From: Flavobacteriaceae bacterium D16
GTDB lineage: Bacteria > Bacteroidota > Bacteroidia > Flavobacteriales > Flavobacteriaceae
Direction of reading: 5' to 3'
Assembly (NCBI GenBank): GCA_021295155.1
Contig: JAJTJC010000032.1
Coordinates: forward strand, 1-64,000
Length of the DNA stretch: 64,000 nucleotides
Shown here piece after piece: positions 36,429-46,006 of the stretch. Each line of letters opens with the position of its first letter. The stretch's first letter is position 1. The position numbers and the translations under genes are program-made. The notes beneath the pieces were generated by a model that was not told where the DNA came from, searched no databases, and saw only the letters and a list, made by a program, of their open reading frames with translations.

Positions 36429-38975
36429 CTAAGCCGAATTTCGACTTGCATTAATATTACCATAAAGGGATCGGGTAACAATCTTTTCATAAACCTCCCG
36501 GTTTTTATCATTCTGTCCAATTTTCTGAAGGGCATTTTGCTGAATAACCAACAGAGGTAGTACGATATTTTCCCGTATCCTGATGGACTCCCTTGAGACC
36601 ATTTCATCTTCCATAAGCACTTTGGACTCGGATATCTCCAGCAGCATTTTCTTGGATAGCAGGTATTCATCATACAGGATTTTCCAGAAAGAACCGTACT
36701 TAGGATCCTCCTCCATATAACGTGTCAGTTCAAAATAACATTTGGACAGTGACATCATACTATTACTCATAAGGGCTTGAAAAAAGGGCACTTCCTGGTA
36801 AAGGCTTTTAAGGGATTCTATTTTCCCCTGGTCTGCCAGGGTTTTTAAAGCCGTACCAATACCAAAATAGCCTGGTACATTCTGCTTAAGCTGACTCCAG
36901 GATCCTACAAAAGAAATTGCCCTAAGGTCGCTTAACTCCAGCTTCGCCTTATTGCCACGCTTACCTGGCCGGCTTCCAATATTGGCTTTCTGATAATATT
37001 TTAGGGTACTTCGGTTTTCGAGATAGGGGATAAAGACCTCGTGATTCTTAAGATCATTATATTTTTCAAAGCTTAGTTCAGAGAGGGTCTCTATCAGCTC
37101 CCGTTGCACATCGGTGATCACATTTTCCTTTCCGTAAATAGTATTGGAAAGGCCAGCAGTTAAAAGTTGTTCGCTGTTGTGCATGAATTGTTCCTTGGTC
37201 CCGTAGGTACTGGTAATCGTCTGCCCCTGTATGGTTAATTGAATCTGGTGATTAACTACATCTTTGGTTTGTGCGGCATAGAAGCGGTGTGTTTTTCCCC
37301 CTCCGCGTGCAGGAGGCCCACCACGACCATCAAAGAAAATCGCTTTGATGCCATTTTCAAGACATACCCCCGATAATTTTTCCTTGGTTTTAAGAATAGA
37401 CCAGTTGGCCTTCACATAGCCGCCGTCCTTAGTACCATCCGAAAAGCCCAGCATCATGGTTTGGGTAAGGTTTCGATTTTCCAGATGAGTCCGGTAACTC
37501 TTAAGGTCGAAGAGTTGCTGCATAACTGTATCTGAAGCATCCATTCCTTTCATCGTCTCAAAAAGCGGGACAATATCAAAGGTGATGGCCTCAACATCCC
37601 AGCCACACCATCGGAACAGCCCGAAGACAAACAACACCGAAAAAATATCTTCCGAGTTACTGATGATATAGCGGTTACACCCGGCTTCCCCATTTTTCTG
37701 TTGAATGGCCTTTAGCTGACCTATGTTCAATAAGGTGTCTTTTAGCAAGGGGTCCTTAAATTCTTCGGGTTTAAGCTGTATGTCCTCCCGGAGTAAATAA
37801 TTGATAAGCTCTTGCTTATCCAATTCCTCCAGATCCTGCTTTATAAATCCTTTTTGCTTTAATCCCTCAGTCACCAGTCTTTTATGTACGCTATGGTCCT
37901 GTCTGATATCCAGAGTGGCAAAATGGGTTTGGAAAATGTGCACCTTATCAATAAAGTGGTCCAGTTCTTTGAGGTAGAGGCTATGGTAATCTTCAATCAA
38001 ACCTGTCCTGATGGCTTGTAATTGCTGCAGAATGGAATTGTAACTCAGTATTTTATCAGCATTAAACATGGACTGGTATAACTCCGAGCGAAGGTTGTAA
38101 ATCGCCTCATGCAAGCCCCGAAATGAAATTTTCCTATGCAAAGCTTTGAGATCGTGGTAGTAACACTTCATGAGTGTCATGCGCATTTCATCGGCAACGG
38201 CATTGGTGATTTCTGCAGTGACATAGGGATTGCCATCGCGATCTCCGCCGGGCCAGAAGCCCAGCTTGATGATGTCGGGATTATAGAAATCCCTGTCGTC
38301 TACATGCTGTTTGATGTAGGCATACATTTCTCCCACGGCATCATAGTATACATGACGTAAGGTGAAAATAATATTCTTTGCTTCATCCAGCGGTGTTGGC
38401 TTCTTTCTATTGACCAGGGTAGTAAGTCCAAGTTGCTGCAGTATCAGGTCTATGTCGTCAATTTCATTTTCCGGGATCAGGGTTCTGAGACGATTCATAA
38501 TACTCAGCACTGCGGGTGTGTAAAACTGTGTTGGATGTGCGGTCAATACTATCCTTGCGCTGAAAGTTTCCAGTTTATTGGCCAGTTCTTCGCCCCTTTT
38601 ATTCTTATTAGCCAATTGGAAGTAATCCCGGATCGACAGGGATAAGGTGTGCTCATGAAGTTTTGGAAAGGCTGCATCTTCCACACTGTCGTACAGTACT
38701 ACCTGGCGCTCTACGTATTGAATGATGCGAAACATAAAATCAATGCGTTCCTTTTCCGTTTTAATATCGGCATAATTGGTAAAGAAATCATCCAGAATTT
38801 CTGAAGGATTCTTTCCTGCTTTCAAGCCCTTCTCACATTGTTGGAACAACAAAGGGACTAACATCCCAATATTTTCCATATCCGTGTAGGGAATATTCAA
38901 AAAAAGTGTGTTGTAGATATTGAACTTTTTCTGAACTGATTTTTTAAATTCCTGAAGTCGTTCAATCTGGCTCAT
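36429..38975 (-). CDS. ppc: Phosphoenolpyruvate carboxylase
   Basis: PEPC (848 aa) makes oxaloacetate from PEP and bicarbonate for anaplerosis. Catalytic motifs are VLTAHPTQ (His about 146), FWPGGDRDGNPYVT, the FDGRGGPPARGGGKTHRF loop in place of the enterobacterial FHGRGGSIGRGG, and GSRPGKRGNKAKLELSDLRA. The C-terminus ends NASRNSA rather than the usual RNTG. It converges on no terminator that I can see; upstream 258 bases (38976-39233) carry no gene and no clear promoter box. Confidence 0.96.
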   Translation of the reverse strand: MSQIERLQEFKKSVQKKFNIYNTLFLNIPYTDMENIGMLVPLLFQQCEKGLKAGKNPSEILDDFFTNYADIKTEKERIDFMFRIIQYVERQVVLYDSVEDAAFPKLHEHTLSLSIRDYFQLANKNKRGEELANKLETFSARIVLTAHPTQFYTPAVLSIMNRLRTLIPENEIDDIDLILQQLGLTTLVNRKKPTPLDEAKNIIFTLRHVYYDAVGEMYAYIKQHVDDRDFYNPDIIKLGFWPGGDRDGNPYVTAEITNAVADEMRMTLMKCYYHDLKALHRKISFRGLHEAIYNLRSELYQSMFNADKILSYNSILQQLQAIRTGLIEDYHSLYLKELDHFIDKVHIFQTHFATLDIRQDHSVHKRLVTEGLKQKGFIKQDLEELDKQELINYLLREDIQLKPEEFKDPLLKDTLLNIGQLKAIQQKNGEAGCNRYIISNSEDIFSVLFVFGLFRWCGWDVEAITFDIVPLFETMKGMDASDTVMQQLFDLKSYRTHLENRNLTQTMMLGFSDGTKDGGYVKANWSILKTKEKLSGVCLENGIKAIFFDGRGGPPARGGGKTHRFYAAQTKDVVNHQIQLTIQGQTITSTYGTKEQFMHNSEQLLTAGLSNTIYGKENVITDVQRELIETLSELSFEKYNDLKNHEVFIPYLENRSTLKYYQKANIGSRPGKRGNKAKLELSDLRAISFVGSWSQLKQNVPGYFGIGTALKTLADQGKIESLKSLYQEVPFFQALMSNSMMSLSKCYFELTRYMEEDPKYGSFWKILYDEYLLSKKMLLEISESKVLMEDEMVSRESIRIRENIVLPLLVIQQNALQKIGQNDKNREVYEKIVTRSLYGNINASRNSA

Positions 38976-39233
38976 TATCGCTAAGGGAATTAGATGTGCT
39001 TTTTCAGTGTAATTTCGGCAGGTAAATTAATGCTTTTTTGACGGGAATCGCTTTTTCCATTACACTACTGTAACAAAATACAGTCAGCACAGCACAAAAC
39101 CAACAATATGCCCGAAAATAATTGCATTATCCTTAGTTCGGGATAATCCAGACCCAATGTTGAGTATCTACCTTTATCTCAAAATTTTAGAGAATCCAGC
39201 GCTTGAATGTTTGTTGTCTTGTAGTCTTCCGAT

Positions 39234-39902
39234 TTAATTCCGAATACTTTTAATGGTCTCCAGTGTTTTCCCTACTAATTGCTCCAGTAGTTCAAAGTCT
39301 TTGTTGACAAGGATATCTTTACTGATCAATTTGGAGCCCATTCCCACGCAGGTAACCCCGGCATCAAACCATGCCTTAAGATTGTCCTCTTCTGTACTCA
39401 CGCCTCCTGTTGGCATTATACTTGTCCAGGGTTGTGGTCCTTTTATGGCTTTTACAAAACCGGGGCCATAGGTCGACCCAGGAAATAGCTTTACAAGTTC
39501 ACAGCCAAGTTCTTCAGCCCTGTTGATTTCTGTCAGGGAACCGCAACCCGGAGACCAGAGTACTTTTCTCCGGTTACAGATTATGGCGATGTCTTCACGG
39601 AGCGAGGGAGTAACAATAAAATTAGCGCCAATTTGCATAAATAGTGAGGCCGCAGGTCCATCGGTAATAGAACCTACACCCAGGATCATCCCCGGAAGCT
39701 GCTTTAGGGCATATTTGTTGAGTTCAGCAAAGACTTCAAAGGCATAATCACCGCGTGCTGTAAACTCCAGCAAGCGAGCACCCCCATCATAACAGGCCTT
39801 AAGAACTTTTTTTCCCAACTCGAGGTCCGGATGATAGAATAGCGGCACCATGCCCGTTTCTTTCATCATTGCAATAACTTCCAGCCTTGAATATTGTGCC
39901 AT
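39234..39902 (-). CDS. eda: 2-dehydro-3-deoxy-phosphogluconate (KDPG) aldolase
   Basis: A class I aldolase of 222 aa splits KDPG to pyruvate and glyceraldehyde 3-phosphate. K138 in ELVKLFPGS is the Schiff-base lysine and E46 in LEFTARGD the acid/base. MPTGGVS is the phosphate site. It lies downstream of a KDG kinase across a 69-base spacer with a LacI-type palindrome. Without edd, the pair fits catabolism of uronates (alginate, pectin) rather than glucose. Confidence 0.92.
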   Translation of the reverse strand: MAQYSRLEVIAMMKETGMVPLFYHPDLELGKKVLKACYDGGARLLEFTARGDYAFEVFAELNKYALKQLPGMILGVGSITDGPAASLFMQIGANFIVTPSLREDIAIICNRRKVLWSPGCGSLTEINRAEELGCELVKLFPGSTYGPGFVKAIKGPQPWTSIMPTGGVSTEEDNLKAWFDAGVTCVGMGSKLISKDILVNKDFELLEQLVGKTLETIKSIRN

Positions 39903-39930
39903 TTTTTCGGATTTTGGGATATAAGTTAAC

Positions 39931-39940
39931 TAAGCGCTTA
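39931..39940 (-). promoter_or_regulatory. LacI-type palindrome between kdgK and eda
   Basis: TAAGCGCTTA is a perfect 10-bp palindrome with the central AA-x-CG-x-TT pattern typical of LacI/GalR operators. It lies 28 bases before the eda ATG. No LacI regulator is encoded in the window. A chance palindrome remains possible. Confidence 0.4.
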
Positions 39941-39971
39941 CATCCATTTAAATTACCATAATAATCTAACA

Positions 39972-41012
39972 TTATCTCGCCACTCTTCCTGAAGCATCAC
40001 CCCCCATTAATTTTTCAACTTCTGCAACAGTTACCAGGTTGGCATCACCCTTAATGGTATGTTTCAGACATGAGGCGGCCACTGCAAAATTCAGTGCCTT
40101 CTGATCATCTTCCGGATATTTCAATAGCCCATAGATCAATCCCCCCATAAAGGAATCACCCCCTCCAACACGATCCACAATATGGGTGATCTGGTATTCA
40201 GGAGATTTATACATAGTCTTACCGTCGTAAAGCACTCCTGCCCAGGTGTTGTGAGAAGCAGATATGGACCCTCTCAGGGTGGTAATAACTTTTTTGGCCC
40301 TGGGGAACTTTTTCATCATTTGTTTACAAACCGATAAAAAGGCTTCAGCTTTCACATGCTCGCCTTGGGTTGTGATATCGAGGCCTTCAGGTTTTATCCC
40401 AAAGTGTTTTTCAGCATCTTCTTCATTGCCCAGAACAAGGTCGCAATACGAGGTTAACTCGGTCATAATAGCTTCCCGGTCTCCTCCGTACTTCCACAAC
40501 TTGGCCCGGTAGTTTAAATCGGTCGAAATGGTAATCCCTTTGGCACTGGCCGCCTTGACAGCCTCCAGACAAGCATCTGCTGCTCCCTGGGAAATTGCCG
40601 GGGTAATTCCTGTCCAATGGAACCATGCTGCGCCTTCAAAGACAGCATCCCAGTCTACCATACCTTTTTCAATTTCTGCCATGGCAGAATGGGCACGGTC
40701 ATAAACCACCTTGCTCCCGCGGCTTACCGCTCCTGTTTCCAGAAAATAAATACCCAGGCGGTCACCACCAAAAATCATTTTGTCGGTGCCTACACCCCTT
40801 TTCCGCATTTCCATAAGCGCACAATGCCCGATGTCGTTATCGGGTAGCCTGGTAACAAAATCTACCGGGACTCCGTAATTGGCAAGGGAGACAGCCACAT
40901 TGGCTTCACCCCCTCCGTAAACCACATCAAAACTATTTGCTTGTGAAAATCTTAAAAACCCGGGTGGAGCCAAACGGAGCATTATTTCTCCAAAGGTTAC
41001 TACTTTCTTCAT
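39972..41012 (-). CDS. kdgK: 2-keto-3-deoxygluconate kinase, PfkB family
   Basis: The 346-aa sugar kinase has the ribokinase N-terminal motif GGGEANVAVSLANYG and the C-terminal PfkB motif DRVGGGDSFMGG, with catalytic D286. It lies directly upstream of the aldolase, which uses its product KDPG. Uronate pathways end with these two steps. Substrate is inferred from this pairing, since PfkB members are hard to separate by sequence. Confidence 0.88.
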   Translation of the reverse strand: MKKVVTFGEIMLRLAPPGFLRFSQANSFDVVYGGGEANVAVSLANYGVPVDFVTRLPDNDIGHCALMEMRKRGVGTDKMIFGGDRLGIYFLETGAVSRGSKVVYDRAHSAMAEIEKGMVDWDAVFEGAAWFHWTGITPAISQGAADACLEAVKAASAKGITISTDLNYRAKLWKYGGDREAIMTELTSYCDLVLGNEEDAEKHFGIKPEGLDITTQGEHVKAEAFLSVCKQMMKKFPRAKKVITTLRGSISASHNTWAGVLYDGKTMYKSPEYQITHIVDRVGGGDSFMGGLIYGLLKYPEDDQKALNFAVAASCLKHTIKGDANLVTVAEVEKLMGGDASGRVAR

Positions 41013-41042
41013 CTATGCGTTATTCCTTGATAGGCTACTAAG

Positions 41043-41711
41043 CTAAAAAAACTTCCGGTACTGCTCTATCCTAAAATCCAGAACCGTGTAAGAAGGATCC
41101 TGAGCTTTTCGTGCCTTGTATTCCAAAATACCGCCTACAGCCCTGTTAGCAGAACCCGAGGGCGCGGTTAAGGAAACCGTATGTACTTCCCTGACTCGGC
41201 CTCCCGACAAGGGGAGTTCTAAGCGATACTGCCTGGGAATTTCTTCAGACACAGCAATCAATTGCAATCCTTGTTCGCGAAGTAACCTGCGGAACAAGTA
41301 TTCCGGGCCATTTTTGCTATTTCCTCCTGTAAAAAGCAAAGTATCTATAGTGGGATAGGCCTGCAGGTAGCCCAATAAATCCCTCAACCTGATATCTCTC
41401 ATACCCAAATCAGAAGCATCTACCTTTTCCCGATTCGCTATATCCACTATATCGCAAATCCCTATTTTGCGACTTCTCAAAAAATCTTTGCGTTGAGTAA
41501 CAGCAACAGGGCTAGTTTCATAGATAAGGTCCAGGTCAAAGATCCGATCCAGAATACGCCACAACTGACCGTCGCGACTACCGTAGCAGAAATCAACATC
41601 CCCGGGCTTCAGTTCCCCGGTTGTAAACCGAGGCGGAGGCAGGGTTCCCACGATCAGTTTCTGGACCCCTTCAAAAAGGAAGGGTTCATAAGGATGTTTG
41701 TGCAAGAACAT
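41043..41711 (-). CDS. Uracil-DNA glycosylase-like protein
   Basis: The protein (222 aa) begins with a segment like the UDG fold: KLIVGTLPPPRF, then DVDFCYGSRDGQLWRILDRIF, matching the GTxPG and YY...FW regions of mismatch UDG families. A C-terminal VSLTAPSGSANRA resembles the H/N-P-S-x2-N motif of the second UDG motif. Catalytic identity is uncertain. It could be a DNA-repair enzyme or a non-catalytic family member. Confidence 0.6.
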   Translation of the reverse strand: MFLHKHPYEPFLFEGVQKLIVGTLPPPRFTTGELKPGDVDFCYGSRDGQLWRILDRIFDLDLIYETSPVAVTQRKDFLRSRKIGICDIVDIANREKVDASDLGMRDIRLRDLLGYLQAYPTIDTLLFTGGNSKNGPEYLFRRLLREQGLQLIAVSEEIPRQYRLELPLSGGRVREVHTVSLTAPSGSANRAVGGILEYKARKAQDPSYTVLDFRIEQYRKFF

Positions 41712-41823
41712 TCTTTATTCTTTTATCAAACACAAGATATCCAAAACAGATAACTCTGCAACCGCTAATCACTTTGAAAAAAACGGGTAAATGCGTAGCT
41801 TTAAGAACAAGAAAGATGAAGAT

Positions 41824-41952
41824 ATGGGAAAAGGCGACAAAAAATCGAAGCGAGGAAAGATTGCAAACAAAAGTTACGGGGTTAGAAGACCACGAAAAAT
41901 AAAGAAAAAGACCTCGGTAGAAGACAAGGTAGGCGTAAAAAGTAAAACCTAG
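41824..41952 (+). CDS. Ribosomal protein bTHX (30S)
   Basis: A 42-aa basic protein (MGKGDKKSKRGKIANKSYGV, then RRPRKIKKK) is an obvious relative of Thermus THX, which fills a cavity in the 30S head. It has no other annotation cue because of its size. An in-frame ATG at 41791 would add 11 residues (MRSFKNKKDED); the MGKGDKK start is like the known protein. Its stop overlaps the convergent lipoprotein stop by 4 bases. Confidence 0.88.
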   Translation: MGKGDKKSKRGKIANKSYGVRRPRKIKKKTSVEDKVGVKSKT

Positions 41953-42314
41953 TCGATAACAAAAGTAAGGAGTACCTCCCCGGTATCCGTTACGTCCAGT
42001 TCATAAGTGTAAAACCCAAGCGGCAGGGGTGTCTCCCCAACAAAGTCTATGGGTTGCAGGGTAAATATTTCTTCACCCGAAGTAATCTGAATAAAGGCAT
42101 AGGTGTAGGCCGTTTCAAACTCCTGATAGTCGGAATAGTCATCAGGGTTCAGGGCAGTAATCGGATCTTCAGCCTCTCCAACTTGCACAGAGTCAAACAC
42201 AAGTTCACTTGCATTTTTAATCCTGATGTTTACAGCAACAAGATCGTCATCTCGGTCTGTGCAGGACAGGGTTATGGTTGCCAGAAAAACCATTAAAAGA
42301 ATACACCGTTTCAT
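41949..42314 (-). CDS. Predicted lipoprotein
   Basis: An exported protein of 121 aa from ATG 42314 (a TTG six codons upstream is less likely). The signal peptide ends in a lipobox (TITLSC), so the Cys would be lipidated. The mature part is acidic and looks like a small beta-sandwich (VAVNIRIKNASELVFDSVQV, PLGFYTYELDVTDTGE). No known family was recognised. Its end overlaps bTHX. Confidence 0.75.
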   Translation of the reverse strand: MKRCILLMVFLATITLSCTDRDDDLVAVNIRIKNASELVFDSVQVGEAEDPITALNPDDYSDYQEFETAYTYAFIQITSGEEIFTLQPIDFVGETPLPLGFYTYELDVTDTGEVLLTFVID

Positions 42315-42357
42315 AAAATTTCCTTTACTCAATTAACGGTGCTAAACCCGATTTATT

Positions 42358-43119
42358 CTATCGGATAAAAACAGGCTGGTTCTCTTTTAGTGTATGTTCA
42401 GGGCTAAACAGGTAGTCGTCGTAATTAAAGCCTTTGATGTCTTCCAATGATTGTGCATCAGTATCGATAATGTAGCGAACCATAGCGCCTCTGGCCTTCT
42501 TGGCAAAAAAGCTGATTATTTTTAGCTTATCATTTTTCCAATCTTTGAAAATTGGCGTGATCACTGGCACCTTCATTTTCTTCTCATCCAGCGCACTGAA
42601 GTATTCATTACTGGCAAGATTCACAAAAAGTTCCCCTTCCTCCAATTCATTATTCATGGCCTCGGTCAAGGTCTTTTTCCAAAACTCATATAGGTTTTTC
42701 TTTCTGCCTACCTTAAGTTGTGTTCCCATTTCGAGCCGGTAAGGCTGCATCAGGTCCAGAGGTTTTAGTATGCCATACAGGCCGGATAGAATACGCAGGC
42801 TGTCCTGCAATCTGTCCAATTTATCTGCCGGGATAGAATACGCATCGAGACCCTGGTAGACATCCCCACTAAACGCATACACTGCAGGCCGGGCATTCTC
42901 CGGAGTGAAAGGTGGATTAAATTCCTGGTTCCTTTCATAATTCAACTCAGCCAGATTGTTGGAAATTCCCATCAGGGCAGAGAGTGCCTTCGGCTTTTTC
43001 TTTACCAAAACTTTGTTAAGCGATGCGGCTTCTTTCAGGAACTGCGGCTGGGAGAACCTGTCTGTAGGTAACAGGCGCTCGAAGTCAAGTGATTTTGCCG
43101 GGGAAATAACAATCTTCAT
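42358..43119 (-). CDS. yaaA: Peroxide stress protein YaaA
   Basis: UPF0246 family protein, 253 aa: [14 protein letters not shown] at the N-terminus, [11 protein letters not shown] and [19 protein letters not shown]. In E. coli YaaA limits intracellular iron under H2O2 and has a DNA-binding fold. It is a monocistronic gene with a clear -7 box. Confidence 0.93.
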   Translation of the reverse strand: MKIVISPAKSLDFERLLPTDRFSQPQFLKEAASLNKVLVKKKPKALSALMGISNNLAELNYERNQEFNPPFTPENARPAVYAFSGDVYQGLDAYSIPADKLDRLQDSLRILSGLYGILKPLDLMQPYRLEMGTQLKVGRKKNLYEFWKKTLTEAMNNELEEGELFVNLASNEYFSALDEKKMKVPVITPIFKDWKNDKLKIISFFAKKARGAMVRYIIDTDAQSLEDIKGFNYDDYLFSPEHTLKENQPVFIR

Positions 43120-43136
43120 AGCTACTAATTTGACTT

Positions 43137-43144
43137 CAAAAATA
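43137..43144 (-). promoter_or_regulatory. -7 box of yaaA
   Basis: TATTTTTG on the minus strand is an exact TAnnTTTG, 17 bases before the ATG, giving a leader of roughly 10 nt. Confidence 0.4.
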
Positions 43145-43215
43145 ACGATGATTTTTGTGATTTCCTCAGGCCTATCCTAAAGTCTTTTCAATACCTGCAT
43201 TGAAGAAATTTATTG

Positions 43216-44241
43216 CTACTGCTGATGCGTGGCGTACTGGCGCCATTTGGAAATACAACTGGCCATATCCTCCGGTATTTCTGCCTCAAAATGCATGGAT
43301 TTACCAGTAGTCGGGTGAATAAAACCCAGCGATTTTGCATGAAGGGCCTGGCGGGGAAGCAGCTTAAATGCATTGTCCACAAACTGCTTGTACTTGGTAA
43401 AGGTGGTTCCTTTCAGAATTTTGTCGCCTCCGTATCGTGCATCATTGAATAGCGTATGGCCAATATATTTCATATGGGCCCTTATCTGGTGCGTCCTTCC
43501 TGTCTCCAGCTTACAGGAAACCAGGGTAACGTAATGCAAGCGTTCCAGCACTTTGTAGTGAGTCACGGCAGGCTTTCCCTGCTCTCCTTCCGGAAATACC
43601 TGCATTTGCAGACGGTTTTTGGGATTGCGACCAATGTGTCCTTCTACCGTACCCTCATCTTCAGCAACACTACCCCAAACCAAAGCGATATATTCCCGCT
43701 CGCTTGTTTTGTCGAAAAATTGCTGAGCCAGGTGGGTCATGGCCTCCTCCGTTTTGGCAACTACCAGAAGCCCCGAGGTATCCTTGTCTATGCGGTGAAC
43801 CAGGCCGGGCCTGTTGTTGCTGTTTACCGGTAACTTTTCAAAATGGTAAGCCAGGGCATTAACCAGCGTTCCTGAATAATTGCCATGTCCGGGATGCACT
43901 ACCATGCCTGCTGGTTTATTGACTAACAGGAGGGCATCATCTTCGTAAACCACATCCAGTGGCAGGTCTTCAGGTACAAGCAAAAATTCATAAGGGGGAT
44001 GTTCAAAGAGCACCTTAACCTCATCATCTGCTTTTACGCGGTAGTTTTGTTTAACTGGGGTTCCGTTTACCCATATATGTCCGGCTTTTGCGGCCTGCTG
44101 GATTTTATTGCGGGTAGCATTCTCAATGAAGTTCATGAGGAATTTATCCACACGAAGGGGTTCCTGTCCCTTTGAGGCATTGAATTTATAATGTTCAAAA
44201 AGATCATCTTCTCCCGGAGGGTCAATTGAATCAACAGACAT
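43216..44241 (-). CDS. RluA-family pseudouridine synthase (RluD-like)
   Basis: The 341-aa enzyme has an S4 RNA-binding domain (about 27-90, EPLRVDKFLMNFIENATRNK) and the RluA catalytic core with HRIDKDTSGLL, D152 being the catalytic Asp. GRTHQIRAHMKYIGHTL is the second conserved block. It likely modifies 23S rRNA helix 69 as RluD does; the exact target is not certain. It is 1 base after the PASTA gene, so both form an operon. Confidence 0.92.
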   Translation of the reverse strand: MSVDSIDPPGEDDLFEHYKFNASKGQEPLRVDKFLMNFIENATRNKIQQAAKAGHIWVNGTPVKQNYRVKADDEVKVLFEHPPYEFLLVPEDLPLDVVYEDDALLLVNKPAGMVVHPGHGNYSGTLVNALAYHFEKLPVNSNNRPGLVHRIDKDTSGLLVVAKTEEAMTHLAQQFFDKTSEREYIALVWGSVAEDEGTVEGHIGRNPKNRLQMQVFPEGEQGKPAVTHYKVLERLHYVTLVSCKLETGRTHQIRAHMKYIGHTLFNDARYGGDKILKGTTFTKYKQFVDNAFKLLPRQALHAKSLGFIHPTTGKSMHFEAEIPEDMASCISKWRQYATHQQ

Positions 44242-44242
44242 G

Positions 44243-44830
44243 TTAATTGGAATTGTCTTTTACCCTGGCCCTTCCTGTTACGGTGCCATTGCCGCAGATC
44301 AGTTCCAGCCTGGAGGTTTTGGGAAGCTTATCTCCGGGGCTTATGGTCTTGCCCTTATGCTTGATGTAATATACCATATCCTTTCCGAGTTCATCAATAT
44401 AGGTCACCCGGTCTACGTCTAAACCAACAGCCCGTAGCATTGCAGTGGCATTTCTTTGGGTTACCTGGATAATTTTAGGAATCGTTACTTTTTTATATCC
44501 CGATGGATTCACGGTAACATAGATCTTTCTGTTGGCCTTTACCTTATTGCCAGCAGGAGGATCCTGTTCGATAATGGAAAATCGGGGGTAGGCAGGGTCA
44601 TAATTCGCCGAGTCCAGCACTTCATAACGCAGTCCGGCAGATTCCAGGGTTTCCCTCATTTCCATAACGGACAGCTTTGCAAGGTCGGGCACTTCAACAA
44701 ACTCCCCGTGATTGGTGGAACCCTTTAGCCATTGCATGCTCAGATATACAATGAGCACTACGGCAAGCAATGCCAGTCCCAGATTGATTAAAAACACACG
44801 GCTTCTCAAAAATGCAATAAACTGTTTCAT
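44243..44830 (-). CDS. Membrane protein with PASTA domains
   Basis: A 195-residue protein has one N-terminal transmembrane helix (about 12-32) and two to three PASTA repeats (VPDLAKLSVMEMRETLESAG; IPKIIQVTQRNATAMLRAVG). PASTA domains bind muropeptides in penicillin-binding proteins and kinases. Here there is no kinase or transpeptidase domain, so it may be a wall-associated scaffold. It lies divergent from ddl, which also acts in peptidoglycan synthesis. Confidence 0.88.
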   Translation of the reverse strand: MKQFIAFLRSRVFLINLGLALLAVVLIVYLSMQWLKGSTNHGEFVEVPDLAKLSVMEMRETLESAGLRYEVLDSANYDPAYPRFSIIEQDPPAGNKVKANRKIYVTVNPSGYKKVTIPKIIQVTQRNATAMLRAVGLDVDRVTYIDELGKDMVYYIKHKGKTISPGDKLPKTSRLELICGNGTVTGRARVKDNSN

Positions 44831-44851
44831 CTAAGGTTCTGCTTTACCGGT

Positions 44852-44859
44852 CAAAGATA
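44852..44859 (-). promoter_or_regulatory. -7 box of the PASTA-rluD operon
   Basis: TATCTTTG on the minus strand, exact consensus, 21 bases before the ATG. The 167-base divergent region also holds the ddl promoter, of which only a 7/8 box (GATATTTG, 44968-44975) was seen. Confidence 0.4.
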
Positions 44860-44997
44860 GGAAATGCCAATTCTTTATTCGCCCTGAGGCCATTACAAAT
44901 TGTGTTCCCTTCCTTATATACGCATTAAGAATTGGTTTGGTCTATTTTTTCTTTAACGGGAAAAGATGATATTTGTGTATAGCCTTAAACCAATTAC

Positions 44998-45981
44998 GTG
45001 AAAAAGAATATTGCCATTATCATGGGAGGGTACTCCAATGAAGCCAGCATTTCCCTGAAAAGCGGCAAGGTGGTTTATAGCCATTTAAACAATGAGAACT
45101 ATAATGCCTATCGTATCCATATTCTGAAGGACAAATGGGTTGGACTCAATGAAGCGGGAGATGAATTTCCCGTAAACAGGCATGACTTTTCAGTAGACTT
45201 TGGGCAGGGACCTGTGACCTTTGACTGTGTTTTCAACGCCATTCACGGTTCCCCGGGAGAGGATGGTTATATGCAGGCATACTTTGAATTACTGCACATC
45301 CCCCACACCTCATGCAACCACTATCAGGCGGCATTAACCTTCAATAAGCGTGACTTATTAAGTGTACTGCAGCCCTATGGGGTAAAATGTGCGCGTTCCT
45401 TTCATCTAAACAAAGGAGACGAATTAAATTCTGTGGCCATTCTGGAAAAGGTTGGCCTCCCTTGCTTTGTAAAAGCAAACAGGGCGGGCAGCAGTTTCGG
45501 GGTGTTTAAGGTATATCAGGAGAGAGAACTGGCTGATGCTATTGAAAAGGCTTTTGAAGAAGACAATGAACTCCTGATTGAAGCAGCCCTGGAAGGAACG
45601 GAAGTATCGGTAGGGGTTATCCAATATGAAGGAAAAATTAAAGTACTTCCGATCACTGAGATTGTAAGTGAAAACGACTTTTTCGACTACCAGGCCAAGT
45701 ATGAAGGTAAGTCTACTGAAATAACACCAGCGAGGATCAGTCCTAAACAGGCCAGGAAAGTTTCAGAAGTGGCAGCCACGGTTTACAAGGTTTTGAAAAT
45801 GAAAGGCTACTCCAGAAGTGAATTTATTTTTATTGGAGATGAACCACATATGCTGGAGATGAATGCTACCCCTGGCCTTACAGAGGAAAGCATATTACCC
45901 CAGCAAGCATTGGCTGCAGGAATTTCACTACGAAGGCTTTTTGAAAGTGCTGTGGCAGAAGCTTTGAATCAGAAGTATTAA
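44998..45981 (+). CDS. ddl: D-alanine--D-alanine ligase
   Basis: This ATP-grasp enzyme (327 aa) makes D-Ala-D-Ala for peptidoglycan. It starts at GTG (MKKNIAIIMGGYSNEASISL). HGSPGEDGYMQ, the ATP-binding core and EMNATPGLTEESILPQQ at the end are typical. It stands divergent from a PASTA protein and directly upstream of coaD. Confidence 0.96.
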   Translation: MKKNIAIIMGGYSNEASISLKSGKVVYSHLNNENYNAYRIHILKDKWVGLNEAGDEFPVNRHDFSVDFGQGPVTFDCVFNAIHGSPGEDGYMQAYFELLHIPHTSCNHYQAALTFNKRDLLSVLQPYGVKCARSFHLNKGDELNSVAILEKVGLPCFVKANRAGSSFGVFKVYQERELADAIEKAFEEDNELLIEAALEGTEVSVGVIQYEGKIKVLPITEIVSENDFFDYQAKYEGKSTEITPARISPKQARKVSEVAATVYKVLKMKGYSRSEFIFIGDEPHMLEMNATPGLTEESILPQQALAAGISLRRLFESAVAEALNQKY

Positions 45982-46006
45982 CTTAGGCTGCACTAACCCA
46001 TTTAAG

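Noticed and set aside
38976-39233. Possible small RNA or gene in the ppc-eda gap
   Set aside because: No ORF, hairpin-plus-T-run or consensus promoter was convincing.
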